In this document: positions 33,542-45,311 of the stretch, one piece after another | How the letters are laid out: the number at the start of each line of letters is the position of its first letter | Numbering within the stretch: position 1 is the stretch's first letter | Origin: Sweltsa coloradensis | Taxonomy: Eukaryota; Arthropoda; Insecta; Plecoptera; Chloroperlidae | DNA: 64,000 bases | Assembly (NCBI GenBank): GCA_024449915.1 | Contig: JAMZAV010002028.1 | Location: 1-64,000 of the forward strand | Direction of reading: 5' to 3' | Program-made: the position numbers and the translations under genes | The notes under the pieces: generated by a model | What the model was told of the DNA's origin: nothing | Database searches by the model: none | What the model saw: only the letters and a program-made list of their open reading frames with translations

Positions 33542-34009
33542 TTTAAATCCCTTCTCCGCTCAATTTGTTATTAATCTCCTCCGCTCGACGACAAGACTTG
33601 ATCCCCCCCTACCACGTGTCATGGGTGATGGCGCACTTGTGTTTGCGGATTACGGCGACACAAAAAGAGCGCGAGGGGGGGGGGGCTCTCGAGAACTCAA
33701 AAGTGCAGCAGTGATTCCCCTCGCGTGTAACGGAGCGTATGTAAACAAGCCTAGGCGGCCGGTGTGCAGCTAGACGCAGGCCGGGCTATATACAGGACAT
33801 GGATTATTTCATTAGTTTTACTCGCGTGCTCGCCCGGCCTCGCGTGCGGATCAGGGAGGGGGGGGGAGGACACAGTTTGATTGTGAGGATTTGAATAGGA
33901 AATAATTGAATACTTGGTGAAAACTATTCTATACAATGATTAAAGAATTAGCTATGGTGACTGGCGGGTTACTCTGTGAGTCTTCATGCCCAGCATGTGG
34001 AGTTGCACG

Positions 34010-34165
34010 TAGACGACGTGAGAAGCTAGGGCGCTTCAACCGGTTAGGTCATATTGCGCCGCATGTGATATTGTTAGTTAATGACATGAGTGTATGATGT
34101 GTTCGATATTGTTTATAAGTTTATAAAAGAACAGAAAATGATGGAGATGATAGTAATATCAAAAG
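34010..34165 (-). mobile_element. LINE-B 3'-end copy
   Basis: AGACGACGTGAGAAGCTAGG then the canonical tail; truncated in the 3' UTR. Confidence 0.75.
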
Positions 34166-34179
34166 AAAAGTTATTTATT

Positions 34180-35440
34180 AGCATGAAAGTCATACTTCCG
34201 AAATAAATAGTCACTGTTTGTTGTTTGTTTTGTCTCAAGTTTGTTAATAAATTTTTGATTTGTAATTGTTTGTTTTTTGAGTTTTTTTTGTGTATGTCTG
34301 ATAATAAGAATATCATTAATTTAAGTTAATCAAATTTTTTTAAACTTACCAAATTAAGGAAAACGTCATTTACGAATGTGTCGGTCACGAATAAGTTAAT
34401 TTATAATTTTGATCGATAATAGTGTATAGATGAAATTACATTTATAACAAAAGTAACTTTGCCATGAACGAACAACCAATTTATTTGAAGTAACAAAATA
34501 CATTTCGGGAACAGTCTTTTAATTTGTCACAGAGTTTTAAAGTTTTCCAGGTCATAGGTCCCTAATGCATGGTATTTTAAAAAGATTTAACACGGGACCA
34601 AACCTGGACAATAAAATATATACTTGAATAAGCAGAACGTCTAATGAAAACTTTAAAAAATGTGCAATGTTTAGTAAATACTTATAGTCCAACGACATTC
34701 AAGTTGAATTAAATAAAAAATGTTCTTGTTGTGTCTCAATCGAAATAATACTTTGAATGAGAAATGGATGATTTTAAGTGTAGCTATCATGCTTAAACTC
34801 AAAGAACCGTCTTTCATATGCGCTACTTGATTGAGCTATGTGCTAGATGATTATATTCTACTGACATAATTGAAAAATCAATTTTTATTTCAGTTATCCT
34901 TTCAAAAAACTGTTATCAAAGGCAACTATAATATCTATTACTAGTAGCACAATAAACTCAGAATAAATTTTGAAAACACAACTATTCAGATTTGAAGACG
35001 TTACGCAACGAAAGTTTGTGCGCTAGACGGGCGCGTTCGAGAACAAGACCACCAAGTTGATACAGGTATAACTGAGAACTGCTAACAAAATGAGCACAAT
35101 CCATTTCGATTTAAACCTACAAGAAATAATAAACTGAAAAATAGACTGCCAATGTTTAGAAATTTATTTAACGACAATAATTGGATTTGATTTTGAAAAA
35201 ATGTTTTTTGTTTGTTATTTACCTGGCTTTGAAATGCCGTGCCCATGCAAGGTCTATCGAATGTTGAACGTCAAGATATCCCCAAATTCCGCTCGTAGAT
35301 TGAGTAAACCTTGCAATATTTTTAAGGTATTTCGTACTGGCTATGTTTTCCTTAGTATTGTCACAAATGATGGACTACACTGCGTTATATGCATTTCAAA
35401 ACATGTTTAATAATTTTTTAAATACAATCCAGAAAATACA
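34180..35440. other. AT-rich, no feature recognised
   Basis: Only short AT-driven open frames (up to 69 codons, 35201-35410). No splice-bounded exon found. Confidence 0.3.
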
Positions 35441-35445
35441 AAATC

Positions 35446-35522
35446 TTTCCCGACCAGGGGATTGAACCCACGTCTCCCACATTTCGGCTACAAGGGCGCT
35501 TTAGCCAACTAGACTAGGGAAA
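35446..35522 (-). other. tRNA-Thr-like pseudogene
   Basis: 77 nt with 6 paired end bases (TTTCCC/GGGAAA), a perfect A-box consensus TAGTCTAGTTGG and B box GGTTCAATCCC. The anticodon-loop region reads CTTGTAG (UGU-like) but the anticodon stem does not pair, so it is not a functional tRNA. Overlaps the left end of a MITE. Confidence 0.6.
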
Positions 35523-35784
35523 CGCCAAAGTCGTTGTAAGACGAGTGAGCGAGTCACGTGTTGAGTACCCGGGAACATTTGCATATTTAAGTTTGATAAT
35601 TATATTGGTATAAATAATAGGGTTTTTAAGTGAAGTTGGTATAAGGGCGCGTCAACTGTAAGGCCATAATGCGCCACTGTAGCTAAGATAGGCTAGATAG
35701 GCCTAAGGTAGGGAAAAAAAGTAATGTTACCGGGTACTCAACACATGGCTCACTCGTCTAACAACGACTTTGACGTTTCCCTAG
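35514..35784. mobile_element. MITE with ~56-60-bp terminal inverted repeats
   Basis: The left arm CTAGGGAAACGCCAAAGTCG to GAGTACCCGGG (35514-35573) is mirrored by 35729-35784. Inside, 35639-35710, is a SINE-A-like tail (GGGCGCGTCAACTGTAAGGC). A half copy lies at 15673-15800. Confidence 0.85.
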
Positions 35785-35861
35785 TTATAAATATGTATTC
35801 TTTAATTTTTTTAAAAATTTGACTAAAGCTGAACCATCTCGGACACATATCTTGTTGTACG

Positions 35862-35910
35862 GTTGGTATAGCTTAGTTGGTCAGTGAATGTTCGTCTTGT
35901 AGTTGTACAA
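35862..35910 (+). other. tRNA-like 5' half (Thr-like)
   Basis: GGTATAGCTTAGTTGGTCAG then TTCGTCTTGTAGTTG: A-box and a TTGTAG anticodon loop as in 35446-35522; no T-arm. Confidence 0.4.
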
Positions 35911-36039
35911 TAGAAGCATCATGCACGGGTATGGGGAGCACATAGAAGAAGGAGTGAAGCTGCTATTTCAAAAATTAAATAATTCTTCTTTGGTGGAGGT
36001 GCCGGGTCATTAAATTTCAAACTATCGCAAAGAAAAGGA

Positions 36040-36423
36040 TAAAAGCTAAAATGTTTCCAAGTTAAATGTACTAACTCAATTCCGTGCGGCGATTGTGGTA
36101 AGACCAATTTTGGAGAATGAAAGAGACCATTAAACTTTCGTACGCAAGAACACAAAAATAATGTTAACAAAAAATTATCAGCCATTTCACTGCTAGCTAA
36201 ACATTATGAAAGTCGAGAACATCATTCTATAAAATGGCATGAAACCAAGATTATTTTAAAAGAGGAAGATATGTTAAAGAGGAAAATCAAAGAAGCCGCT
36301 GTAATAAATAACAATTTAAATTCAATCGGTCAACCAAGCTATGATTAACCAGTGCTTTGGAATACAATCTTAAATAAAGAAGTTGCTATGGCTGTAAACA
36401 GAAGAAGTGTAACAAGAACCTGA
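36040..36423 (+). pseudogene. GIY-YIG endonuclease fragment, probably from a Penelope-like element
   Basis: One plus frame reads CTNSIPCGDCGKTNFGE, stop, FRTQEHKNN, then KLSAISLLAKHYESREHHSI and KEEDMLKRKIKEAAVIN, stop, PVLWNTILNKE. The C-x2-C-x-K-T, R-x2-EHK, SA-(8)-H, and late Lys-Glu-Ala blocks follow the order in GIY-YIG domains of Penelope-like retroelements. Two in-frame stops (36118-36120 region, 36346-36348) show it is dead. No reverse-transcriptase part is seen upstream. Confidence 0.6.
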
Positions 36424-36429
36424 AGAAAA

Positions 36430-37450
36430 AGCTGGTGTAGCTTTGAAATATCGTTCAAATATTAAAACAAAATAAAACCTGTGTCAAGTTTTAAAAATGT
36501 GTTAATTGTAATAAACCAAGAGTCGAATGTCGTCTCCCCCTCCCCTCCTTCGGTTCCCGAGCCCGCTAATCGCTGACGTCATCGGTCATGGTTGTGACGT
36601 ATGCCCGTGTCTGATCACTGCATACTAGACCGGGCGGTACAATGCGATCATAGCTGGACGCTCCTGGGTGCAAGATGTGGAACATTTAATTCAATTATGC
36701 CCACACCATGAATTTTATTCTCTATTGATCTTTGAATAAACCTACAAAAACGAAACAAATTAGCCTGCTCGTTAAATAGCTTCTATAGTTCATGTGTGAT
36801 TCAATCCATGTTTTGTTGATTGTATTTCCTGCTCGGCTTTCACACTCATCGTCAGTCAAGAAAGTCGTCTGACGAATGAAATATGCACTCTTACGTTTTA
36901 AAAAGTTTAAAACTTTAAATATGCATTTTATTTTATTTGGAACATATCAAGAAGTCATAAAACATTTATATATTTTTCTAATGTATTTAAACATTTACGC
37001 TATCCAGACCTGTTTTCATAATATTTATCTAGGTGAGGTGAGTAATATTCGATTAGTTTTTAATTCACTCAAATATAAAATCATTGTTTTGATAGTTACA
37101 TTGAATTCCCAGTAATTAATAAAACAGTATAAAGATCAAAGTTTGAATTGTTATATTTATTATTAGAGAGTGGATCGCGTGCTATGATCCTCGCGCCGCG
37201 CGCTACGCTGAGTGTTAGGGGGGGGGGGTAAGTCGCGTCACACAAGGGTTCAATTAGACCCCTGCGCGCGGGGTGCATTGTGTCCCCACCCCCCAAACAT
37301 CCCGCAATCATATCACTATTTAATATTACTCTCGGATGTTTTCATTCTACGTCTGGGTTTGTGATTTAGATCGCCCTGATGAAGGCGGTTATTATCCGAG
37401 CTCGCACCCCTCACTTTAGCAGCGACGACAGGTGATAGGCCCTACACCAT
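36430..37450. other. No feature recognised
   Basis: A GC-rich patch (36530-36680) and an AT-rich stretch with a 79-codon low-complexity frame (36876-37115); nothing assignable. Confidence 0.3.
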
Positions 37451-37455
37451 GAACC

Positions 37456-37605
37456 ACGACGACGAGAGAAACTAGGGCGCTTCAACCGGGTAGGTCATGT
37501 TGCGCCGCGTGATGTTGAAAGTTCATGACATGAGTTAATGATGTGTTTGATAGTTATATTGTGTTGTAAGTGTTTATAAGAAAATAAAATGATGGTGGTG
37601 ATAGT
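37456..37605 (-). mobile_element. LINE-B 3'-end copy
   Basis: ACGACGACGAGAGAAACTAG start; cut by a SINE-A copy. Confidence 0.75.
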
Positions 37606-37607
37606 TA

Positions 37608-37926
37608 TTTTTGATTTAAGGGCGCGTCAACTGTTTGATCACGTATCGTTACTCTAGCCTACAGGGTACAGAGGAAAGTCCTTTGCTGGTCAGAACCAGC
37701 CACGGGTAGAGAGAGAAATGTGGGGTTCTCATGACGTCGTCGGGGGGGTCGTCAAGGGAACGGGGAGGGGTCCCCGATGACGATTGCCAAAGCTCGCCTC
37801 TAGTTTCGGGGAGTAAAATACTTCCCTTTTAACCGCTGATTGCGAGATGAACTTTTTATCTTGAATCGCATTTTACGATTAGCAGAGCCATGCTCTGGGC
37901 CAATTCTACCCCGGGCCCAGACGGTG
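37608..37926 (-). mobile_element. SINE-A copy with internal deletion
   Basis: Tail (TTTTGATTTAAGGGCGCGTC) and head (CCGGGCCCAGACGG) present; the GTC-rich body is shortened by ~60 bp. Confidence 0.8.
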
Positions 37927-37940
37927 GAAGAATTTCATTC

Positions 37941-38200
37941 GACGACGACGTGAGAAACTAGGGCGCTTCAACCGGTTAGGTCATATTGCGCCGCCTGTGA
38001 TATTGGAAGCTAATGAAATGAGTTTATGGTGTTTGATGATTATATTGTTTTCTAAGTTTATAAAAGAAAAGAAAATGATAGAAATGATTTGAATAAAAAA
38101 TGTCATGTCCTCGATGGGAATTAAATGTTGTTAAATAAATTACTTTGAAATAGAAATTTAGAATGTTTGTCAGCGTTATCATAATAAGATATAAGTTCTG
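37941..38200 (-). mobile_element. LINE-B 3'-end copy
   Basis: CGACGACGACGTGAGAAACT then the canonical tail and 3' UTR to GATATAAGTTCTG. With the preceding two elements it gives a LINE-SINE-LINE string. Confidence 0.8.
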
Positions 38201-38523
38201 TAAATAAATACATTTCTATTTCGAGCCTACCCACTGATCCAGCAACAAGACCAAGCCGGGCACCACGTGATCCCCCCCTCCTACCCCTCTACCCCCAGGC
38301 TGTGATTGACATCGCATATTATTCCCGTCTAATATCTCTGTAATGAAAGCGAGCGCTGCAGCCGGTATTGTCCCTCTTGCTCTAGCAGCCCGACTAGCTT
38401 GGGAATGCCCAGCTGCGGCAGCATTCGACACGGTGAACCAGCACCCTAGCTTGCACCCTCTGCACCTGTTCTGCTCGGGGTGCTCGACTTAGCTCCGCTT
38501 GGACAAGTCTGCACCGAGACTAA

Positions 38524-39191
38524 AGGCGGCCTCACACGCTAGGACTTGCTGTAGAGCAGGCTCGTGAGCCGCACTTGAGCCAAGCTCCCGACCCTCCCAC
38601 ACGCTAGGACAAGCTCAAGTAAAGATGACCCCAACCTGACTGGCGACTGCCGCATTTTGGCGGGATCGACACCCACACTAGGTCACTCTGCAGTTTAGTT
38701 TGTGTCCCGGTCCTGTTAAGACGTATACGGGAACATGGCTCCTGGTTTATCTAAACACAGATTAGCGTGCGCAAGTATAATCTTATAACACGAGTTAGAT
38801 GAACGCGGAATTTCGCGCATCGCGATTACTATATTCTTTATTTAATATTCCAAAGTCATGGAAACTGTCTATATACAAATTAATGACATCTTCAATGAAT
38901 TCCCGGGAATATCCACGTTGGTCGGACATGTTGGGACACACTTTTAGGACTGGCCATCGTTTCGCCATGCACATTTTGACGCCGATGCGACCCTGCTAAC
39001 TAATTAGGTGCCCCGTCGTGCGCGGCGTTCTTTGTAAATATTCAGAAGTTTGAAAAACCTAGGGTGGGTGGTCGAGCCGAGGTTGAGCCTGCTCATGAGC
39101 AAGAATCTACCCCCCACACACCTCAGACAAGCAATTAAGAGCTCGGTTCTAGAGCATGTTCTAGAACATGTCCTAGCGTGTGGGGCCGCCT
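38524..39191. mobile_element. PIF/Harbinger-type MITE, 668 bp
   Basis: AGGCGGCCTCACACGCTAGG at the left and CCTAGCGTGTGGGGCCGCCT at the right form the inverted ends; both are flanked by TAA (38521-38523, 39192-39194), the 3-bp target type of this superfamily. A sub-terminal repeat CACACGCTAGGACAAG occurs at 38609. No transposase. Confidence 0.8.
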
Positions 39192-39296
39192 TAACGGAGG
39201 TTCGCTTTATTGTCCGCAAGGTTTCATCTCCTGGTTCGCCACGCGGTGACTGCGTTCGTCCAATTGTTTATAAATTCGTTAATACTAAATTAGTTT

Positions 39297-39472
39297 TTTT
39301 AGTTTAGTTTGATCAAGGGCGCGTCAACCGATTGGTTGTAATGTGCTACTCTAGCCTAGGGGATGGTGGGAGGAAAGTCCCATGCTGGTCAGAACCAGCC
39401 ACGGGTAGGGTATATAGTTTATCGCGTCGTCGACGTCATCGTCTTTGTCATCGTTCATGTTGCTATGGTCGT
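39297..39472 (-). mobile_element. SINE-A tail fragment
   Basis: GATCAAGGGCGCGTCAACCG to CATGTTGCTATGGTCG; body partly lost. Confidence 0.75.
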
Positions 39473-39483
39473 TTTTGGTTTTT

Positions 39484-39836
39484 GGGTTTATTTGGATTAA
39501 GGACGCGTCAACCGTTAGGTCATAATGCACCACTCTAGCCTAGGGGGGGGGGGAGGAGGTGCCCATGCTGGTCAAAACCAGCCACGGGTAAGGGGAGGAA
39601 AGGGGGTTCTCATGTCGCGGTCGTCATTGTCTTCGTCATCGTTCCTGGTGTCATTGTCGTCATCGTCGTCGAGGGGTCCCCGACGACGAATGCCAGAGCT
39701 CGCCTCTATTTTCGGGGAGTAAAATACTACCATTCATACTAGCTAATGTTTGCGAGGTGGACTTTTTCTCTTGAATCGCCTTTTACGATTAGCAGAGCCA
39801 TGCTCTGGGCCAATTGTACCCCGGGCCCAGACGGGG
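39484..39836 (-). mobile_element. SINE-A copy, full length
   Basis: GGGTTTATTTGGATTAAGG to CCGGGCCCAGACGGG; inserted next to the previous fragment. Confidence 0.85.
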
Positions 39837-39904
39837 TCGTCATGGTCGTCGTTGTCGGGGTGGTCGTCAAGGGAAGGGGGAGTGGTCCCCGATGACGATT
39901 GCTA
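39837..39904 (-). mobile_element. SINE-A body fragment
   Basis: GTCGTCATGGTCGTCGTTGT ... GGTCCCCGATGACGATTGC, probably the continuation of the 39297-39472 copy split by the insertion of 39484-39836. Confidence 0.65.
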
Positions 39905-40231
39905 TTCGAAATATTAAAATGCGAATTAATTAATTTTATTTATTTATTTCCGTCCATGCTATTCAGTTACAAGGGTTCTTTACAAAGGTGGAGACTAGTT
40001 TGTATTTTCACCAGTCTTCACTAGTTAGTTGGAAAATACGAAAAATAATTATATTAATTAAATTTTAAAAAATAACCTTGCACTTGATGTGTATAGCATA
40101 ACTGCTTGCTCATTAGGCCTACACAAAATAACGAAATCATTTCTAAAATTTGTCTCCTTTGTAATATTTGGATACAATTACAAAGTTAACGCACCATACT
40201 GGCCAACTTTAAAACATGTTATATGTCTTAA

Positions 40232-40505
40232 AACAACGACATGAGAAACTTTAGGCCGCTTCAACCGGTCAGGTCATATTGCGCCGCATGTGATATTGAA
40301 CGTTACTGAAATGGGTTTATGGTGTGTTTGACGAATATATTGTTTTCTGAGTTTATATAAGAAAAGAAAATGACGGTAGTGATAGTAATAATTAAAGAAA
40401 AATGATTAATTTGAATGAAAATAACTAAAGGAAATGTGTTTGATGTTAATTACACTTTGTTAAATAAATTACTTAGAATGAGTTATCTAGAAAGTTTGTC
40501 GAAGC
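40232..40505 (-). mobile_element. LINE-B 3'-end copy
   Basis: AACGACATGAGAAACTTTAG then GGTCAGGTCATATTGCGCCG; 3' UTR to AAAGTTTGTCGAAG. Confidence 0.8.
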
Positions 40506-40826
40506 AGCTTTTAAATAGCTATCGTAACAAATGTAATTAATTCTTATTAAGGCAGTCGTAAACAAATAATTGCATTCAGCCAGTACCTTCGTGATGGCGG
40601 GGACTGAACACGTTTATATGGCAAGTTGTCATGACAACTTATAAAAACAAATCATAAAAAATATAACTTAAAATTAATAAAATGGTTATTAAACGCGAAG
40701 GATATAAAATAGGTTATTACTTCGCCCTGCACAATGTTGGCCTAGGCCTATGAAGTTATGTGGTTGAGACGCCCACCAGGCGGGAGTCCTGGCCTCGGGC
40801 TCACGTTTATGTCCCATGTGTTTTAT

Positions 40827-41110
40827 AACGACGACGTGAGAAACTAGGGCGCTTCAACCGGTTAGATCATATTGGGCCGCCTGTGATAATGAAAGTTGAT
40901 GAGATGAGTTAATGGTGTGTTTGATGATTAGATTGTCTTCGAAGTGTGTATATATAACAAAATAAATTGATGATGATAATGATGATGGTAATAGCAAAAC
41001 AGAAGGTATTTGTGTGAATGAAAAAAAGAAATTAAAGAAATGTGTATGATGTGAATAAAATTTTGTTAAATGGATTACTTAAGATAAGAAGTTTAGAAAG
41101 AGTTGAATTT
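40827..41110 (-). mobile_element. LINE-B 3'-end copy
   Basis: AACGACGACGTGAGAAACTA start; followed directly by a SINE-A copy. Confidence 0.8.
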
Positions 41111-41112
41111 CT

Positions 41113-41479
41113 CGATGATTAAGGGCGCGTTAAACGTTACCTACGTCATATTGCGCCATTAGCCTATTATAGGAGATATGGGGAGGGGGGCCAATGCTGG
41201 TCAGAACCTCACGGGTATGGTGATGAAGGGGGGGATTCTCACGTCGTCATCGTCATCGTCTTTGTCATCGTTAGTGTTGTCATTGTCGTCGTCGTCGGGG
41301 AGGTCGTCTCGGGTGCGGAGAAAGGGTCCCCGACGACGACTACTGGAGCTCGCCTCTAGTTTCAGGAAGTAATATACTCTGTTACATACATACTTGCGGA
41401 TGTTCGCGAGATGGACTTTATCTCTGTCCTCGCCTTGTATGATTAGCAGAGCCATGCTCTGGGCTAGTTCTACCCCTGC
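41113..41479 (-). mobile_element. SINE-A copy, diverged
   Basis: TAAGGGCGCGTTAAACGTTA to GGGCTAGTTCTACCCC; the older sequence suggests a different subfamily. Confidence 0.8.
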
Positions 41480-41495
41480 CGGCAGCTGTTGCAAA

Positions 41496-41650
41496 CGGCG
41501 CTAGAAACTAGGGCGCTTTAACCGGTTAGGTCATATTGCGCCGCCTTTGATATAAAAAGTTAGTCAATTTTGTTTGTTGTGTGTTTGGTTTTGATATTGT
41601 TTTTTAAGTTATTGCGATGGAGATAATAGTGGTGAAAAGAAATATTATTG
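41496..41650 (-). mobile_element. LINE-B 3'-end copy
   Basis: GCTAGAAACTAGGGCGCTTT then AACCGGTTAGGTCATATTGC; short. Confidence 0.75.
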
Positions 41651-41695
41651 AGTAATCTGAGTAGGCCTATAAAACTAAACATTAACCCTTGGTTA

Positions 41696-42489
41696 ACCAC
41701 CTGTTTCTGAGAAGCATAACTAACCACCTGGGGCGCGTCAGGACCCCATCATTAAAGCCCTTGTGTTTGCCAGGTTTCAGATTTTGGAACCTACTATTCG
41801 TCAGGAATTAATGTTTGAACCTTTCTGATGACCACTTAGTGTTTCAAGAGTTAAAATCGCGAAAATTATAGTTTTTTTTTTTCCCACTTGAAATTTTTCG
41901 GAAAAAACTAAAAAAAAAAACGCAACGTTGTCAATTTTGTCAAATTTGAGTCCATTTTTGGAACTTTTTTTTTTTTTTTTTTTTACCAATGATGTTTAAT
42001 GTATGATTGATTCGATTTCACAAAAAGTTTTCCCTTTTTTGTTTACTTTGGTGAAATTTTGACCAATCCCCCCCCCCCCCCCCCCCTCACTTGAATTGAC
42101 CTTTTTCATTCATATTTATATGTATGATTTTTTTTATATTATATATATGTATAATTTACTTAGATAAGTGTATATAAGTTCATATCTATCAATTTACATG
42201 AAAAATATGGTTATTTGGTGAGGGTGAAATACATCGATAAAAGTTTTGCCTATGTAAAAACACTTGAAAATGTAGTACGTAAGTAGCCACCTGGGGTCCT
42301 TTGAATCCCCGCGAGGTTCGTGGAGAGTAATACGTAACACATGGAGACCGGGCTCCAACTGAATTTTCATTGGTTAGATGTAACTTGAAGGTACTGAGAC
42401 TCACAGTAAGCCACGCCCATAGATGCGCTCATGGCTAAGCAATAAATGTTGACTGGGGGCCGCATTGACCCCAGGTGGTTAACCAAGGG
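41696..42489. mobile_element. piggyBac-type MITE, 794 bp
   Basis: Ends CCCTTGGTTAACCACCTG and its inverse CAGGTGGTTAACCAAGGG, flanked on both sides by TTAA (41692-41695, 42490-42493), the target of piggyBac elements. The interior is AT-rich with long T and C runs; no transposase frame. Confidence 0.85.
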
Positions 42490-42499
42490 TTAATATAAC

Positions 42500-43375
42500 A
42501 ATACTCATAATTGTCTACCTCCTTCTGATATGAAGCGTAAAGTAAACATGTGTCGGTTGCACATCTTATTATTATTATTTATTCATAAGCAAACATTACA
42601 TATTATTATGTTTCAGTTAAGCGATAGGAAGTGGATGCAGGAAGCAAACCTGAAGTCCTTACACATTTGTGTCCTGCATCCATCGTAAATTAAACTAAAA
42701 TTAAACTAAACTAAAAATATCAAACTTACATTGCATGATATGCATGTCTTTTGATTAAAATGATGAGATATAAAGAAATCAAACACATTAAATTTATATC
42801 AGTCAAGTAACAAGAAACAAATTTATGAAACTCGTTAGATAAAAGTGAAATACAATGATTATATTGATATGAATAAAATAAGAATAATACTTATTGAAAA
42901 TGATCAGATATGAAACAAATACGATGGTTAAATTGAAAGTATTAGTTACGAAATAAGCATAATTGCAATTTTTATAAAAGAATTGCGGTAGCACACATCC
43001 TAAAACTCTCCATTCATTATATTCCACACCGTTTAGTACAACGCTGTCAAGTTATGGTTTGCCAGTATGGTGGATGAAGAAGAAGGTTCATGTTGAACCT
43101 ACTTAAAACTTCTACATATAGCCCGAGAGTTCCAACTTCGCGAGGCACGGTGGTAAATGGAGTTTTGATGGAACCCTGTGTTGGCTCGAGATGGCCTGAG
43201 ATTACTCCTTGTCTGGGTCCTCGCCCCAGGTGAACTCCCCTGTAGTCCAGCGATAGACGTTCGAGAGGATACAGATCAATTTGTCTACTCATGCCCTTAT
43301 GTAGGAACAGAATATCACACCTTGAGAATCATTAATTACATTGACCCCCCCCCCCTTCTTGCCCATAGACCGACT
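42500..43375. other. AT-rich, no feature recognised
   Basis: Nothing splice-bounded; short direct repeats only (AATTAAACTAAA near 42690). Confidence 0.3.
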
Positions 43376-43377
43376 AT

Positions 43378-43442
43378 GCCAGTACTATTTATAACTCCAT
43401 GGACCGACATTATCTTATCATGGAGTTATAAATAGTACTGGC
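43378..43442. repeat. Perfect 24-bp inverted repeat, 17-nt loop
   Basis: Arms 43378-43401 (GCCAGTACTATTTATAACTC then CATG) and 43419-43442, exact complements. Confidence 0.97.
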
Positions 43443-44380
43443 GTACTGGAGGCACAGGTGTGTGGTCGGCGGTGTTCAAGTTAGAACTTCAAATTGGCAG
43501 ATATTTTGATTGTTTACTTTGGTAACCAAGGTAACCTAGGGCCTACCATAGTTCATTGTAGCAAAGCTTAACCTGCTAGTAGTGGTTATAACCATATAAT
43601 ATATATATATATATTACAATACATACACAATACAATACATATTACAATATATATTATATATCAAAATGGCGAATAGGCTCAAACAAATAAACACGATCGT
43701 GGTAAAGCTGTTCCATTTGAGCTAGACCTCCTTATCATCCAACTCCATGATCTTAGCTCGATCTAAATGTCTCTAGATGATGCTACATTCAAATATCTGA
43801 TCTGTTGTCCTTGTTCTTATCAGCCAATCAAGTGTGTGATGATGACGTCATATGTTTTCTTATCAGCCAATCAGCGCAGCCCAACACGAAGACGCAACAC
43901 ATGTAGCTGTGCCCTAATGTAGTCGTCACAGGGGGCAAATATTGTGCAAGTTTCACCCCAAAACCCGGGGTGATTCGTTGTTGATGCGGATCGTGCATAA
44001 TCACGGTGTTGTCGCCAACACAACATGGCGGATATTATATTAGATACACGAGCTTATTATCACCCCCCCCCCCCCCCTCCTCACACACGAAGCCATTACT
44101 CTCTAGGAGCGATCTCTAATCAAACATTGACATGTATAGCAGCATGGTGTGATAGATTTACAAATGTAGGCGCAGATGAATAATTCTTTCTCAAAAACCA
44201 AATAATGGGAAAGAAAATGATTAATGTCAGTCGCAAACGCTTTTTCAGGTGCGTTGTTGGATGAGCGTAATTGTGGTGCATTGAGCTGTCATGTGTAATG
44301 CAGATGGTATTTAAATTGATTTCATTTTGCCATTGCTATGGCCGGTGAGACACACTTGGTAATATTGTTTTAACTTATAC
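43443..44380. other. No feature recognised; (AT)n at 43595-43615
   Basis: CTTATCAGCCAATCA occurs twice (43818, 43858); C-run of 16 at 44062. No gene. Confidence 0.3.
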
Positions 44381-44588
44381 GACGACGACATGAGAATCAG
44401 GGGCGCGTCAACCGGTTAGGTCATATTGCGCCGCCTGTGAATGAAAGTAAATGAGATGAGTTAATGGTGTGTTTGATTATTAGATTGTTTTCGAAGTGTA
44501 TAAATAACAAAATAAAATGATGATGATGAAAGTAATAGCAAAATAAAAGTATTGTATGTGAATAAAAATAATTAAATTAAAGAAATGT

Positions 44589-44967
44589 TTTTGTTTATTT
44601 TTGGATTAAGGACGCGTCAACCGTTAGGTCATAATGCACCACTCTAGCCTGAATGGGGGGGGGAGGAGGGGCCCATGCTGGTCAGAACCAGCCACGGTTA
44701 AGGGGAGGAAGGGGGGTTTCTCACGTCGCGGTCGTCATCGTCTTTGTCATCGTTCGTTGTGTCATTGTCATCGTCGCCGGGGGGTCGTCAAGGGAAGGGG
44801 GCAAGGTCCCCGTCGACGATTGCCAGAGCTCGCCTCTAGGTTCGGGGAGTAATATACTCCCCGCTTACTAGCTGATGTTTGCGAGGTGGACTTTTTCTCT
44901 TGAATCGCCTTTTACGATTAGCAGAGCCATGCTCTGGGCCAATTCTACCCCGGGCCCAGACGGGGGT
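44589..44967 (-). mobile_element. SINE-A, full length, nested in LINE-B
   Basis: TTTTGTTTATTTTTGGATTA to CCGGGCCCAGACGGGG. The LINE joint AAAGAAATGT/GTATGATGTG shows the integration point; no long target duplication. Confidence 0.88.
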
Positions 44968-45311
44968 ATGATGTGAATTAAATTTTGTTAAATAGATTAC
45001 TATGGATGAGAAATTTAGAAAGTTTGTCACCGTTATCATAATATGATAGAAGTTCTTATATAATTGGGAGAGATCAAATTGCGTGCGCAAGGCCTCATAT
45101 TTGGTACATTCTGCTAGCATATTATGATGTACGGTTAAAGGTACATCACATGTGTCACATATGGGAATGGATTTCGCATTTCGCTTTCGAACACTATATA
45201 CTCAATGACATGGCAGCTCAATGCACCAATTACGCTCATCCAACAACGCGACTGAAAAAGCGTTTGCGAAGCTTCCTAATATGGTACATTTTGCTAATAT
45301 GTACGGTCAAA

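Noticed and set aside
33121..33574. 141-codon Thr-rich and Arg/Pro-rich frames
   Set aside because: Driven by the (CGACCA)n hexanucleotide; no conserved N-terminal part.
35446..35522. Functional tRNA-Thr gene
   Set aside because: A and B boxes are intact, but the anticodon stem does not pair and the acceptor end overlaps a MITE terminus; called tRNA-like only.
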